NCBI GenBank assembly: GCA_038043445.1
Contig: JBBTBY010000066.1
Coordinates: 1 to 64,000, forward strand
Length of the DNA: 64,000 nucleotides
Direction of reading: 5' to 3'
From: Spirochaetota bacterium
GTDB lineage: Bacteria > Spirochaetota > Brachyspiria > Brachyspirales > JACRPF01
Below the pieces are notes generated by a model. It was given only the letters and a program-made list of their open reading frames with translations, had not been told where the DNA came from and ran no database searches. The position numbers and the translations under genes are program-made. Shown here piece by piece: positions 25,676 through 33,878 of this stretch (within the stretch, counting starts at the first letter, position 1; every line of letters starts with the position of its first letter).

Positions 25676-26643
25676 CAGCGCACCGCTTTGTACCCGAGGA
25701 TATAGAGGACGAAATCGTTGAACGCGATGCCTGCATGCTTCGCCATCTGCGGGAGGTCCGAGGTATCCGTCATGCCCGGCTGTGTATTGTTCTCGATGAG
25801 ATAGGGCTTGCCCGTCCGCTCGTCGATGATAACGTCCGTGCGGCACACTCCCTCGCAGTCAAGCGCATCGTACGCCGCTTTCACGAGATCACCGACCTGC
25901 GATGCAGCATCGTCGGAAAGTTTCGCCGGCATCTCGAAGTCGGTCATGCCGTGGGTATATTTCGCTTCGTAATCGTAGAATTCCTTCTTCGGATTGATGC
26001 CCAGTATCGGGAGCGTCATCGGCCCCTTGTCGGTGCGGAGTACGCCGACGGTGACCTCTTTGCCTTTGACATACTCTTCCACGAAGAATGCTTTCGGCGC
26101 AAGAGCGGCGGTCGCTTTTGTGAACTCATCGGCGCTCTTTACTATGAAGATATCGACGCTCGAGCCGTTCTCCCTGGGTTTCACGACCACGGGGAATCGC
26201 ATCGATATCCGGTCGAATTCGAGCGTATCCCCGTCGATGCGCTGTAATCGGTCAAGAAGCGCGAACTTCGGCGTCGCAAGTCCGTAATACGCCCAGATCT
26301 CCTTCGCCTTGGTCTTGTTCATGCAGAGCGAGCTTACGAGCACGTTCTCGCCGGTATAACCGATCTTGAGCATTTCCAGTATGCCCTGCATGACGCCGTC
26401 CTCGCCGTAGGTACCGTGGAGAATGTTGTACGCATAGTCGATGCGCTTTTCCATGAGCACCGAGGCGATATCCTTCTGTACATCGATGAGCGTAACATCG
26501 AGGGGGAAGCTTTTAAGCGCGGTAAAGACGTTCTTGCCGCTCCTGAGCGACACCTCGCGTTCATCCGAAAGCCCGCCCGCAAGCACGGCGATGCGCTTGC
26601 CCTTGAAGTACGATAGTATCTTTTCTTTCTGTACGCTGATCAT
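25675..26643 (-). CDS. ddl: D-alanine--D-alanine ligase
   Basis: A 322-residue ATP-grasp ligase that makes the D-Ala-D-Ala dipeptide for peptidoglycan. Visible motifs are AGGLSDEREVSLRSG (22-36), HGTYGEDGVMQGILE (75-89), VVVKPRENGSS (about 151-161), EEYVKGKEVTVGVL, and ENNTQPGMT (about 288-296) with the magnesium ligands. It is the second gene of a set with the 97-residue protein upstream and smpB downstream. Its N-terminal loops are of normal length. AAGG lies about eight bases before the ATG. Confidence 0.95.
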   Translation of the reverse strand: MISVQKEKILSYFKGKRIAVLAGGLSDEREVSLRSGKNVFTALKSFPLDVTLIDVQKDIASVLMEKRIDYAYNILHGTYGEDGVMQGILEMLKIGYTGENVLVSSLCMNKTKAKEIWAYYGLATPKFALLDRLQRIDGDTLEFDRISMRFPVVVKPRENGSSVDIFIVKSADEFTKATAALAPKAFFVEEYVKGKEVTVGVLRTDKGPMTLPILGINPKKEFYDYEAKYTHGMTDFEMPAKLSDDAASQVGDLVKAAYDALDCEGVCRTDVIIDERTGKPYLIENNTQPGMTDTSDLPQMAKHAGIAFNDFVLYILGYKAVR

Positions 26644-26669
26644 GGATATGCCTTGCGCGAACGTACCGG

Positions 26670-26963
26670 CTACTGGATTATTTCGCAGGTCTCTTTTATG
26701 AGCGCCAATTTATCGCGCTCCTTGCCGGTGAGCGGCGCGTACCGCTCCTTCGCCTCGAGATCGACGGCAAGTTCGATGAATTTCGCCTTGAAGAACTGCG
26801 ACGCCTCGGTGAGCGTTTTCCCCGTCGCCGAGAACCCGAGCTCGTGGCTTCCCACGAGGAAGTTATCCTCACCCGTCTGTATCAGGTACGCGGAGAACGG
26901 CTTTTTGAAGCGCACCTTCTCGGTATTGGACAATTTCATATCGAGGCGTTTTCTGTCTGACAT
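26670..26963 (-). CDS. Conserved-looking small protein of unknown function
   Basis: A 97-residue, charged, cytoplasmic-type protein lying between tRNA-Gly and ddl and read in the same direction. It contains a beta-rich start (FSAYLIQTGEDNFLVGSHELG) and a helical C-terminus with many Glu and Lys. I do not recognise a family. The start may be the ATG at 26963 or the one eight codons later at 26939. The 26-base gap to ddl suggests co-transcription. Confidence 0.6.
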   Translation of the reverse strand: MSDRKRLDMKLSNTEKVRFKKPFSAYLIQTGEDNFLVGSHELGFSATGKTLTEASQFFKAKFIELAVDLEAKERYAPLTGKERDKLALIKETCEIIQ

Positions 26964-26988
26964 GCATGCTCCCGCGCTGTGCGCTCTG

Positions 26989-27060
26989 AGCGGGTGAACG
27001 GAGTCGAACCGTCGTCTTCAGCTTGGAAGGCTGAGGTAATAGCCGTTATACGACACCCGC
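26989..27060 (-). tRNA. tRNA-Gly (anticodon TCC)
   Basis: A 72-nt tRNA on the minus strand. The acceptor stem GCGGGTG (5' end at 27060) pairs with CACCCGC at 26990-26996, with discriminator T at 26989. The anticodon arm TCAGC-CTTCCAA-GCTGA gives anticodon TCC. The T arm contains GGTTCGACTCC. CCA is not encoded. The sequence is close to bacterial glyT. No other tRNA is found in the window. Confidence 0.95.
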
Positions 27061-27073
27061 ATAAGGCACCCTG

Positions 27074-27101
27074 ATAGTAGCATGTGCCTGAAAAAAAACA
27101 A
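27074..27101 (-). promoter_or_regulatory. Promoter of tRNA-Gly
   Basis: Minus-strand TTGTTT (27096-27101), a 16-nt spacer and TACTAT (27074-27079), 13 bases before the tRNA. It is back-to-back with the aroA promoter. Confidence 0.5.
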
Positions 27102-27145
27102 GCGCTGTGATGAGCGTATATTCATTTGAAGACATACGCGGTCCA

Positions 27146-27174
27146 TTTGCAAAAGCCCCCTTCTGGCGTATAAT
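27146..27174 (+). promoter_or_regulatory. Promoter of aroA
   Basis: TTTGCA (27146-27151), a 17-nt spacer and a perfect TATAAT (27169-27174). The predicted leader before ATG 27194 is only about 13 nt with a weak AGGCG. Confidence 0.55.
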
Positions 27175-27193
27175 ACCGCATCAGGCGAACACA

Positions 27194-28480
27194 ATGTCAA
27201 CGAACGATATTCCGATAACACGCGTTGAGAATGTTGATGCATCCGTCCGCATTCCGGGTTCAAAAAGCTATACGAACCGCGCGCTTGCCATAGCGGCACT
27301 CGCCCGCGGCACGTCGAACCTTTCCAATGTGCTCGTGAGCGACGATACGACGTTCATGATGCGCGCACTTGAGAAGCTCGGGCTTTGGATGAGCTTTAAC
27401 AACGACAAACTTTCGGTGAGCGGCGGCGACGGCCATTTCCCCGGCTATGTCGGCGAAATATACGTACAGAACGCGGGGACCGCCATGCGCTTCCTCGTTT
27501 CCATGCTCACGCTCGGCCAAGGCACGTATTTCATCACCGGCAATGAGCGCATGATGCAGCGGCCCATCGGCGACCTCGTGCGCGCGGTGAAATCGATGGG
27601 CGTGAACATCAAGGCCCGCGATAATGAATTCCCGCCGGTCATGATAGAGGGAGGGAAGCTCCCCGGCGGCAAGGTCACCATGCGCGGCACGGTGAGCAGT
27701 CAATTCATATCATCGGTGCTCTTAAGCGCACCGTATGCACAGAAGCCCGTAACGCTTGCCATCGACGGGGATCTCGTGAGCAGACCCTATGTCGATATGA
27801 CCATCGATCTCATGGCGCAGTTCGGCGTGACCGTGGAGCACGACCGCTACCGTTCGTTCACGGTGCCCAATGAGAACGGGTACAGTGCACACGATTACGT
27901 GATCGAACCCGACGCTTCCAACGCATCGTATTTCTTCGCCATACCGGCGGTGGCCGGCGGCCGCGTGCGCGTGGAAGGCATATCAGCGGCGACGAAGCAG
28001 GGCGATATCCGTTTCGTCGACATACTCGAACAAATGGGATGTACCGTCGAACGCGGTGCGGACTACATCGAAGTGCGGTACGACCGGACAAAAAAGCTCC
28101 GCGGTGTGGATGTGAACATGGCCGACATGCCCGATGTTGCCCAGACACTCGCGGTGGTAGCGCTTGCCGCCGAGGGACCGACGACGGTGCACGGTGTCGA
28201 GAACATGCGCGTGAAAGAGACCAACCGCATCGATGCGGTGGCCAATGAACTCAAGATGATCGGCGCGGATGTGACGACGTACACGGATGGTTTTACCGTC
28301 GTACCGAAAGAGAATTATCGCGGCATAAAGGTCGCCACCTATGACGATCACCGCATGGCCATGGCGTTCTCGCTCGCCGGTCTTTTCATCGACGGTATCG
28401 AGATAACCAATTCACAATGCGTGAGCAAGACATTCCCCGACTTTTTCAGCGTGTTCCGCTCGGTCTGCAAAAAGGGATGA
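27194..28480 (+). CDS. aroA: 3-phosphoshikimate 1-carboxyvinyltransferase (EPSP synthase)
   Basis: A 428-residue enzyme of the shikimate pathway that joins PEP to shikimate-3-phosphate. Key segments are PGSKSYTNRALA at about residues 18-29, NAGTAMRFL at about 94-102, the GNERMMQRPIGDLV stretch at about 115-128, SSQFISS at about 164-170, EPDASNASYFFA at about 237, and DHRMAMAFSLAGL near the C-terminus. The ATG at 27194 is chosen over an earlier start because the promoter lies between them. Its stop overlaps the next gene (ATGA). aroF and tyrA are found in an operon 13 kb away. Confidence 0.95.
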   Translation: MSTNDIPITRVENVDASVRIPGSKSYTNRALAIAALARGTSNLSNVLVSDDTTFMMRALEKLGLWMSFNNDKLSVSGGDGHFPGYVGEIYVQNAGTAMRFLVSMLTLGQGTYFITGNERMMQRPIGDLVRAVKSMGVNIKARDNEFPPVMIEGGKLPGGKVTMRGTVSSQFISSVLLSAPYAQKPVTLAIDGDLVSRPYVDMTIDLMAQFGVTVEHDRYRSFTVPNENGYSAHDYVIEPDASNASYFFAIPAVAGGRVRVEGISAATKQGDIRFVDILEQMGCTVERGADYIEVRYDRTKKLRGVDVNMADMPDVAQTLAVVALAAEGPTTVHGVENMRVKETNRIDAVANELKMIGADVTTYTDGFTVVPKENYRGIKVATYDDHRMAMAFSLAGLFIDGIEITNSQCVSKTFPDFFSVFRSVCKKG

Positions 28481-29214
28481 TACCGTCCGACATCATAGCA
28501 TCGATACGCCGTGAGCGCTCCGTTCTGCGTCCCACGCTTTTTCCCAGAGGCTCAGTCGAGCCGGATACGGTCATCATACCGACGAAATTCATTTGGGAAC
28601 GGTTCATCGCACGGCAGGCTGACATCCCGACACTATCGCTCAAGGCGACGGAAGCATCGCTCTTTTCCGTGAACGGTGTTTCCTTCGCCGGCCCATGCTT
28701 CGGCGCACCCGCTGCAGCGTTCCTTCTGGAGAATCTCGTCGCAGCCGGGGCAAAACGCATCATCATCGTCGGTACGGCGGGCGGCATTGCGGATGCGTTC
28801 AGCGCACCCTCCCTCGCCGTCATCGAACGCGGCGTCGACAGCACCGGCATCGGAACGTTCTACCGCGATACATCATCACCCGATGAAGGCCTTACGCATC
28901 ATCTGTCATCCGTACTTGAAGCGCGCGGGTATACGCAGCGTGCCGTCATAGCATCGATGGACGCGCCGTACCGCGAAACGCCCTCGCTTCTTTCCTACTG
29001 CACCGCGAAAGGAGCATCGCTCATCGATATGGAGATCGCCGCGATGTTCTCCGTTGCGAACGCTTTGCAGACCAAGGCCGCCGCATTCGCCGTCGTCTCC
29101 GATGTTGTTGATGCATCGCACGGCGTATGGAACACGTTCTTCAAGAAACGGGAATTCCACGACATCGTTCATGAGACCGTGAATATGCTCCCTGCTGTTT
29201 TTTCCGAGGGCTGA
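28477..29214 (+). CDS. Nucleoside phosphorylase (PNP/UDP family)
   Basis: A 245-residue enzyme of the purine/uridine phosphorylase fold, which cleaves nucleosides with phosphate to base and ribose-1-phosphate. Visible motifs are the phosphate-binding VGTAGGIAD near residue 105 and the base/ribose-binding SLIDMEIAAMFSVA near 186-199. The latter matches the uridine-phosphorylase-like subgroup. The ATG at 28477 overlaps the aroA stop, so the gene is coupled to aroA although the pathways are unrelated. The stop directly abuts that of the convergent Tudor-like gene. Confidence 0.82.
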   Translation: MIPSDIIASIRRERSVLRPTLFPRGSVEPDTVIIPTKFIWERFIARQADIPTLSLKATEASLFSVNGVSFAGPCFGAPAAAFLLENLVAAGAKRIIIVGTAGGIADAFSAPSLAVIERGVDSTGIGTFYRDTSSPDEGLTHHLSSVLEARGYTQRAVIASMDAPYRETPSLLSYCTAKGASLIDMEIAAMFSVANALQTKAAAFAVVSDVVDASHGVWNTFFKKREFHDIVHETVNMLPAVFSEG

Positions 29215-29589
29215 CTACTGCTGCGCTATTCCGGCGATGGATACCCATCCCTTGTCACCGTCATCGAAATTGATGAAATACGCGCGCCCGACGACTTTTG
29301 CGATCGTACCCGGATACATTTTACCGTCGCTCCAGCGTGCGAGTACTTTCGTCCCCGCATCAAGCTTGAGCGTTCGGACGCGCGCCGAGGGTATGACACC
29401 GGAATCATTGTCCGCGAACACGATACGGTACCCGCCGCCTTTCACCGTTGAGTCGATCTCGACGACGGTGCCGACATAGTAGAGCTTCGCTTTTTCCCAA
29501 TAGGCCATGACTTCCTGGCCGACGGAGAATGATTGCGCGGAGAGGATGGAACCGAACGCGAACGCTGCGATGGCAAGGTACTTAAGCAT
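29215..29589 (-). CDS. Secreted Tudor/SH3-like domain protein
   Basis: A 124-residue exported protein. The signal peptide ends near residue 18 (SILSAQ-SF). The rest is two Tudor-like barrels: GQEVMAYWEKAKLYYVGTVV and TKVLARWSDGKMYPGTIAKV, each followed by a strand ending in FADNDSG or NFDDGDKG. This pattern resembles eukaryotic SGF29/agenet tandem Tudor domains, which read histone marks; a secreted bacterial version must bind something else. The ATG at 29589 follows a strong GAGGAG. The first strand of the convergent neighbour ends at the base before its stop codon. Confidence 0.7.
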   Translation of the reverse strand: MLKYLAIAAFAFGSILSAQSFSVGQEVMAYWEKAKLYYVGTVVEIDSTVKGGGYRIVFADNDSGVIPSARVRTLKLDAGTKVLARWSDGKMYPGTIAKVVGRAYFINFDDGDKGWVSIAGIAQQ

Positions 29590-29659
29590 AGGAAAACTCC
29601 TCATGTTTGATAGTAGAATAGTATGAAAGATGCATTAAAATGCAACGGGGGAGGGGAAA

Positions 29660-29714
29660 CACTCACCCCACCCCGACCCTCCCCTCTCTCACAGGGAAGT
29701 GAGAGAGGGGAGGG
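29660..29714 (-). repeat. Hairpin element, type B, left copy around the Omp85-like gene
   Basis: Outer tag CACTCACCCC (29660-29669), then perfect 16-bp arms CCCTCCCCTCTCTCAC (29677-29692) and complement (29699-29714) with loop AGGGAA. Its mirror copy lies at 31286-31343, in the opposite orientation. Confidence 0.75.
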
Positions 29715-29729
29715 AGTAATTTTTATTTT

Positions 29730-31208
29730 TTAAAATGCGCGGGTTATCGAAAAGATAAGCTTCCATCCCCTTCCAAGGAAAGGCCAGTCAAGGAATGATG
29801 CGACTCTCCCAAGGAAATACGGCCCTGTTTCATCCGCAGGATCGAAAAATCCGCTTCCATTGAATATGAATTTCTTTACCAATGCAACATCGAACGGGAA
29901 GAAAGGCATGAGAAGCCGTAAACCGAGACCGACCGAGAAACGCATCTGCCGAAGATCACCAATGGTAGCGATCATTCCCGGGTCGAAGATCGTCTGCCCA
30001 GAATCAAGAAAGCAGTATGTACCGAGCACATCGGTAATGAGGGGAATATTGTATTCAAATGAAAGAAGGAACATATTATTACCGGATGATATCATGTAAT
30101 TATGCCCGTTAATAAGATCTTCCACCAAGAACCCGAAACTTTCATACTCAAGGACCGACCATCCGCGGACATTGAACGCAGCAGCGATACTGTCCGGATA
30201 GTAATTGCTGAGACTTTGCACGAACGGATTGGGAAGCACTGTCATGAATTGAGATCGGATGTGTATCGATGTCGACCAGATCGGGATCGCCCACATGAAC
30301 TGTGCATTAATGCTCACATGACTGTACGCCCCGAACGACAGCGCAACATCCAGCCCGAGCTTCATACCATTGTTCGGGTACATGTAATTATTGCGTGTAT
30401 CATAGGTGAAATTGAATTCCGGGGCGAATGAAAAATACCACGGCGACTCCCAGCGGAATGTGTCCCCCTCTTGTTTATACACCGTAAGCCGCGATGCTAT
30501 CGGTATGTATTGCGCCCCATTCGTCGATGCATATTGCATTTCAGACTGCTGGTATTGATACAGCGATATGGACGCTCCGATATCGATAGACATGCTGCCA
30601 AAGAAATATAGTCCTGTTCTTGCACTCGCTCCGAAATCGCTGGTAGTGTACGAGGGGTACCTGCCCTCTCCGTAATTGGTCACGTCGCTAACCTGTGTGT
30701 CGTATGTCACATAATATGCCTGCAGCGCAAGGAGCCAAGGCAAACGAGCGATCTCCGGCAGCAAATATTCTCCCGCAATATCCTTCGTGTATTGGGAGAC
30801 ATTAAAATGCAGTTTCAGCCGCTGCGGTATGCCGAACAATGCCATGTCAAAATACTCAGAACCGAGTGAAAGCCCGGTGGATGGCGTATAAAGGGAATGC
30901 GGCACAAGCACTCGATTCGTTTCATTCGTACTTATCACTTTCGGCGGGACCGGCAGCCCGCGATAAAAATAGTCATTCGGGCCATGCGCTTTGTCCTGGA
31001 ATGAATCCGCATAATCATAGCTCACGAACCCTATGGGCAGACAGAATATATTGAGGAACGGTTTGCCCCACAGCCACGATTCGCGTATGTTCCATGTGTT
31101 CGTCTGTTGAATATTCGTAAAAACTGAATTGGTAACCGCATTCGTTTGCGCCGAAAGCGAGGGGAAGACAAGTGCGATCGACAGTGTAATTATAACAACA
31201 TTCCGCAT
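29730..31208 (-). CDS. Outer-membrane beta-barrel, Omp85/surface-antigen-like
   Basis: A 492-residue exported protein with a signal peptide ending near residue 20 (PSLSA-QT). The rest is made of alternating amphipathic strands rich in Tyr, Phe and Ser, ending in a C-terminal Phe, the usual barrel signal. The second half resembles the Omp85 barrel: AAFNVRGW, a LGTYCFLDSGQTIFD strand, and MRFSVGLGLRLLMPFFPFDVA. POTRA domains are lacking. The start is uncertain: ATG 31208 is 12 bases after GGAG, while ATG 31217 is only three bases after it. It is A+T-rich compared with neighbours and sits between inverted hairpin elements. Confidence 0.7.
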   Translation of the reverse strand: MRNVVIITLSIALVFPSLSAQTNAVTNSVFTNIQQTNTWNIRESWLWGKPFLNIFCLPIGFVSYDYADSFQDKAHGPNDYFYRGLPVPPKVISTNETNRVLVPHSLYTPSTGLSLGSEYFDMALFGIPQRLKLHFNVSQYTKDIAGEYLLPEIARLPWLLALQAYYVTYDTQVSDVTNYGEGRYPSYTTSDFGASARTGLYFFGSMSIDIGASISLYQYQQSEMQYASTNGAQYIPIASRLTVYKQEGDTFRWESPWYFSFAPEFNFTYDTRNNYMYPNNGMKLGLDVALSFGAYSHVSINAQFMWAIPIWSTSIHIRSQFMTVLPNPFVQSLSNYYPDSIAAAFNVRGWSVLEYESFGFLVEDLINGHNYMISSGNNMFLLSFEYNIPLITDVLGTYCFLDSGQTIFDPGMIATIGDLRQMRFSVGLGLRLLMPFFPFDVALVKKFIFNGSGFFDPADETGPYFLGRVASFLDWPFLGRGWKLIFSITRAF

Positions 31209-31285
31209 GAAAACCATAATCTCCAATACAGAGGAGAGATTACCATTTATCGATTAAATATCAAGCGCACAGTTTTTTATTTCCT

Positions 31286-31343
31286 CCCTCCCCCTCTCTC
31301 ACATCCCCGTGAGAGAGGGGGAGGGCCGGGGTGGGGGTGAGTG
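31286..31343 (+). repeat. Hairpin element, type B, right copy around the Omp85-like gene
   Basis: Perfect 17-bp arms CCCTCCCCCTCTCTCAC (31286-31302) and complement (31309-31325) with loop ATCCCC, followed by the outer tag GGGGTGAGTG (31334-31343). It is the inverted partner of 29660-29714. Confidence 0.75.
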
Positions 31344-31351
31344 CCTCTCTC

Positions 31352-32725
31352 TCACCCAAAAATAAATTTCACCAGCCGATGCACCCATTTCGTATACGGC
31401 GGGTAGCGGAGCGGCACATCGAATACGAACGGTTTCGTCAGTATGCCTTTGCGATGCGTGAACGTATCGAAACCGGTCTTCCCGTGATACGCACCCATGC
31501 CGCTGAAGCCCACACCGCCGAAAGGGAGATGGACATTCGCAATATGGAGCACGGTGTCGTTGAACGTCCCGCCGCCGAAGGAAAGCTCGCGTATGATGCG
31601 CCTCTGTTCGCTTCGCTTCCGCGTGAAAAGATAGAGCGCGAGCGGTTTCTCGCGCCCAGCGACGAATGCTATTGCGTCTTCAATACCACTGATTTCTATC
31701 ACTGGCAGTATCGGCCCGAACACCTCCTCTTGCATGAGCGGCACCGCGACCGACGAAGGGGCGATGAGCGTCGGTGCGATATAGCGTTCATCGTCGATCG
31801 TTTCACCGCCGCAAAGCACCTCCCCCTGCGCGAGGTACGACACGAGGCGATCGTACTGCTCTTTATTGATAATGCGGGGATAATCGGGGCTTTTTTTCGG
31901 TTCACCGTACATACGGGTTATCTCATTACGGATCGCTTCGATCAGTGTTTCCTTCACCGATCGTGCAACGAGGAGATAATCCGGTGCTATGCATGTCTGC
32001 CCTGCATTGATGAATTTTCCCCAGACGATGCGCCGTGCCGTCACCCGGACATCGATATCGGAGAGTACGATGCAGGGGCTTTTGCCGCCAAGCTCGAGCG
32101 TGAGCGGCGTGAGATGTTTCGCCGCCGCCTCCATGACGACACGCCCGGTAGCCTCGCCGCCGGTAAAAAAGATATAGTCGTATCGCTCCGCAAGCAGCGC
32201 TTTATTGACATCGCGATGCCCCTCGAACACGGCTGCATGCTCACGCGGGAACGCCGCTTCGATGATGCGGCGAATGACGGCGGAAACGTTCGCACTTGCC
32301 GGCGCGGTCTTCATCATCGCGGTGTTGCCCGCGGCTATCGCGCCGACGAACGGCGAAAGGAGCAGCATGAACGGATAATTCCACGGTGCAATGATGAGCA
32401 CGGTGCCGTAGGGCTCCTTGATGACGGTCGAACGCCCCGGCGCTATTGAGAAATGTGTCGGCACGCACTCAGCGGCGGCCCAGGAAGCGAGATGCCGCAC
32501 GGCGAACGATATCTCTTCAAGTACCTGCGCTATCTCCGTACTGTACACCTCGAACGGCGGCTTTCTGAAATCGAGGCGAAACGCTTCGTAGAGCGCCTCT
32601 TCCTGATCGTGTATCGCCTCTGCGAATCGCTTAAGCGCTTTGATGCGGAATACTACATCCTTCGTCGCCCCGGATAGAAAGAACACCCGTTGATCGGCGA
32701 TCGTCTTTTTTACGTCCGGATTCAT
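31352..32725 (-). CDS. Aldehyde dehydrogenase (ALDH3-like)
   Basis: A 457-residue NAD(P)-dependent aldehyde dehydrogenase, short like class 3 enzymes. The catalytic Glu is in TLELGGKSP at about residue 211 and the nucleophile Cys in NAGQTCIAP at about 243. The substrate and cofactor region IIAPWNYPF is at about 110, and FGGVGFSGMG lies near the C-terminus. Together with its length and hydrophobic tail (VHRLVKFIFG) this suggests a fatty- or aromatic-aldehyde enzyme loosely attached to the membrane. AGGAGG precedes the ATG at 32725. Its stop lies eight bases from a hairpin element. Confidence 0.92.
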   Translation of the reverse strand: MNPDVKKTIADQRVFFLSGATKDVVFRIKALKRFAEAIHDQEEALYEAFRLDFRKPPFEVYSTEIAQVLEEISFAVRHLASWAAAECVPTHFSIAPGRSTVIKEPYGTVLIIAPWNYPFMLLLSPFVGAIAAGNTAMMKTAPASANVSAVIRRIIEAAFPREHAAVFEGHRDVNKALLAERYDYIFFTGGEATGRVVMEAAAKHLTPLTLELGGKSPCIVLSDIDVRVTARRIVWGKFINAGQTCIAPDYLLVARSVKETLIEAIRNEITRMYGEPKKSPDYPRIINKEQYDRLVSYLAQGEVLCGGETIDDERYIAPTLIAPSSVAVPLMQEEVFGPILPVIEISGIEDAIAFVAGREKPLALYLFTRKRSEQRRIIRELSFGGGTFNDTVLHIANVHLPFGGVGFSGMGAYHGKTGFDTFTHRKGILTKPFVFDVPLRYPPYTKWVHRLVKFIFG

Positions 32726-32834
32726 ATCGCCTCCTGATATAATGTAAGAAAAAACAGCCCCCCGACACCCGCCTCGATGTTCACCTTCGGCTCACTGGCA
32801 GCTCGGGGCGGCGGCTCAGGGCGCGTCGTGTCCG

Positions 32835-33878
32835 CTATGCCGGGATCTCATGACTTAAACAGTGAAGCGTGCCGAGGCCCCAGACGATGTCTATTGCGTG
32901 TACACCGATGACGGTGCGCGCGGGCATGAGCTCAGCAAGTATGCCGAGGGCTATACGGTCATTCGCATCGTTGAACGTGGGAACGAAGAGCGCGTCGCCG
33001 ACAAAGATGAAATTCGCATAGCTCGCGGGAAGCCGCAGGTCGTCGTAGTAGAGCGGCTTGGGCATGGGAAGATATGCTATCCTCGGCTTCGATCCGTCTT
33101 CCAGCCGCGCATCGGCAAGGCGCTCTATATTCTCCTCGAGCGCACGGTAGTTCTTCTCGCGTACATTCGCCTCGCGGCAGAGCACTATCGTCCGTTCGTC
33201 GATAAAACGGCAGAGGTCATCGACATGGCCGTGCGTATCATCGCCCGCAATACCGTTCTTAAGCCAGATGATGTTCTGTACGCCGAGATAGTCGCGGAAC
33301 ACGGCGGCATAATCGTCCTTTGTGAAACCGGGATTGCGGACCTGTACCTTCGGATGCAGAAAACATTCCTCGGTGGTGAGCATCGTCCCTTTACCGTTAC
33401 CGTCGATACCGCCGCCCTCAAGTACGACATGCCGATCATTGTACATCGCTTCTGTTCTTTCCATGCGGAGCGCTTTCGTGACCGCCGCGGGAAGCTTCTG
33501 ATCGCGCTTGTGGTTCGGATATTTCGCCCATCCATTGAACCGGAAATGTATCGCCTCGGTCATATCCCCGTTCTTCACGAACACGGGCGATTCATCGCGC
33601 ATCCACGTGCGATCGAGCGACTGTGTGATGAAACTCACCTTGCTGGTATCGGCATGCGCTTTAATAAGGAGCTTCCTGATCGCCGTGCTGTGCTTCGCGG
33701 ACGCAGCGGCTATCAGCACCTGCTCGCGCTCGGCTATGAGCCGAACGAGATCGGCGAATGCATGCTGGAATGCCTCGTATTTCCCGGGCCAGTCAAGGCC
33801 GGTAACCGGCCACGCAAGCAGCGTATGCGAATGGCGTTCCCACTCGGCAGGCCAGCGCCGGGGCGATACTGGTGACAT
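32835..33878 (-). CDS. aguA: Agmatine deiminase
   Basis: A 347-residue guanidino-group hydrolase that turns agmatine into N-carbamoylputrescine and ammonia. The pentein-fold motifs are visible: RTWMRDESPVF at about 89-99, LEGGGID at about 150, THGHVDD with its catalytic His at about 217-223, and the nucleophile Cys in LHCLSHEIP close to the C-terminus. Its ATG overlaps the stop of aguB as TGATG, so the two successive enzymes are co-translated. The gene for arginine decarboxylase, which would supply agmatine, is not in the window. Confidence 0.94.
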   Translation of the reverse strand: MSPVSPRRWPAEWERHSHTLLAWPVTGLDWPGKYEAFQHAFADLVRLIAEREQVLIAAASAKHSTAIRKLLIKAHADTSKVSFITQSLDRTWMRDESPVFVKNGDMTEAIHFRFNGWAKYPNHKRDQKLPAAVTKALRMERTEAMYNDRHVVLEGGGIDGNGKGTMLTTEECFLHPKVQVRNPGFTKDDYAAVFRDYLGVQNIIWLKNGIAGDDTHGHVDDLCRFIDERTIVLCREANVREKNYRALEENIERLADARLEDGSKPRIAYLPMPKPLYYDDLRLPASYANFIFVGDALFVPTFNDANDRIALGILAELMPARTVIGVHAIDIVWGLGTLHCLSHEIPA

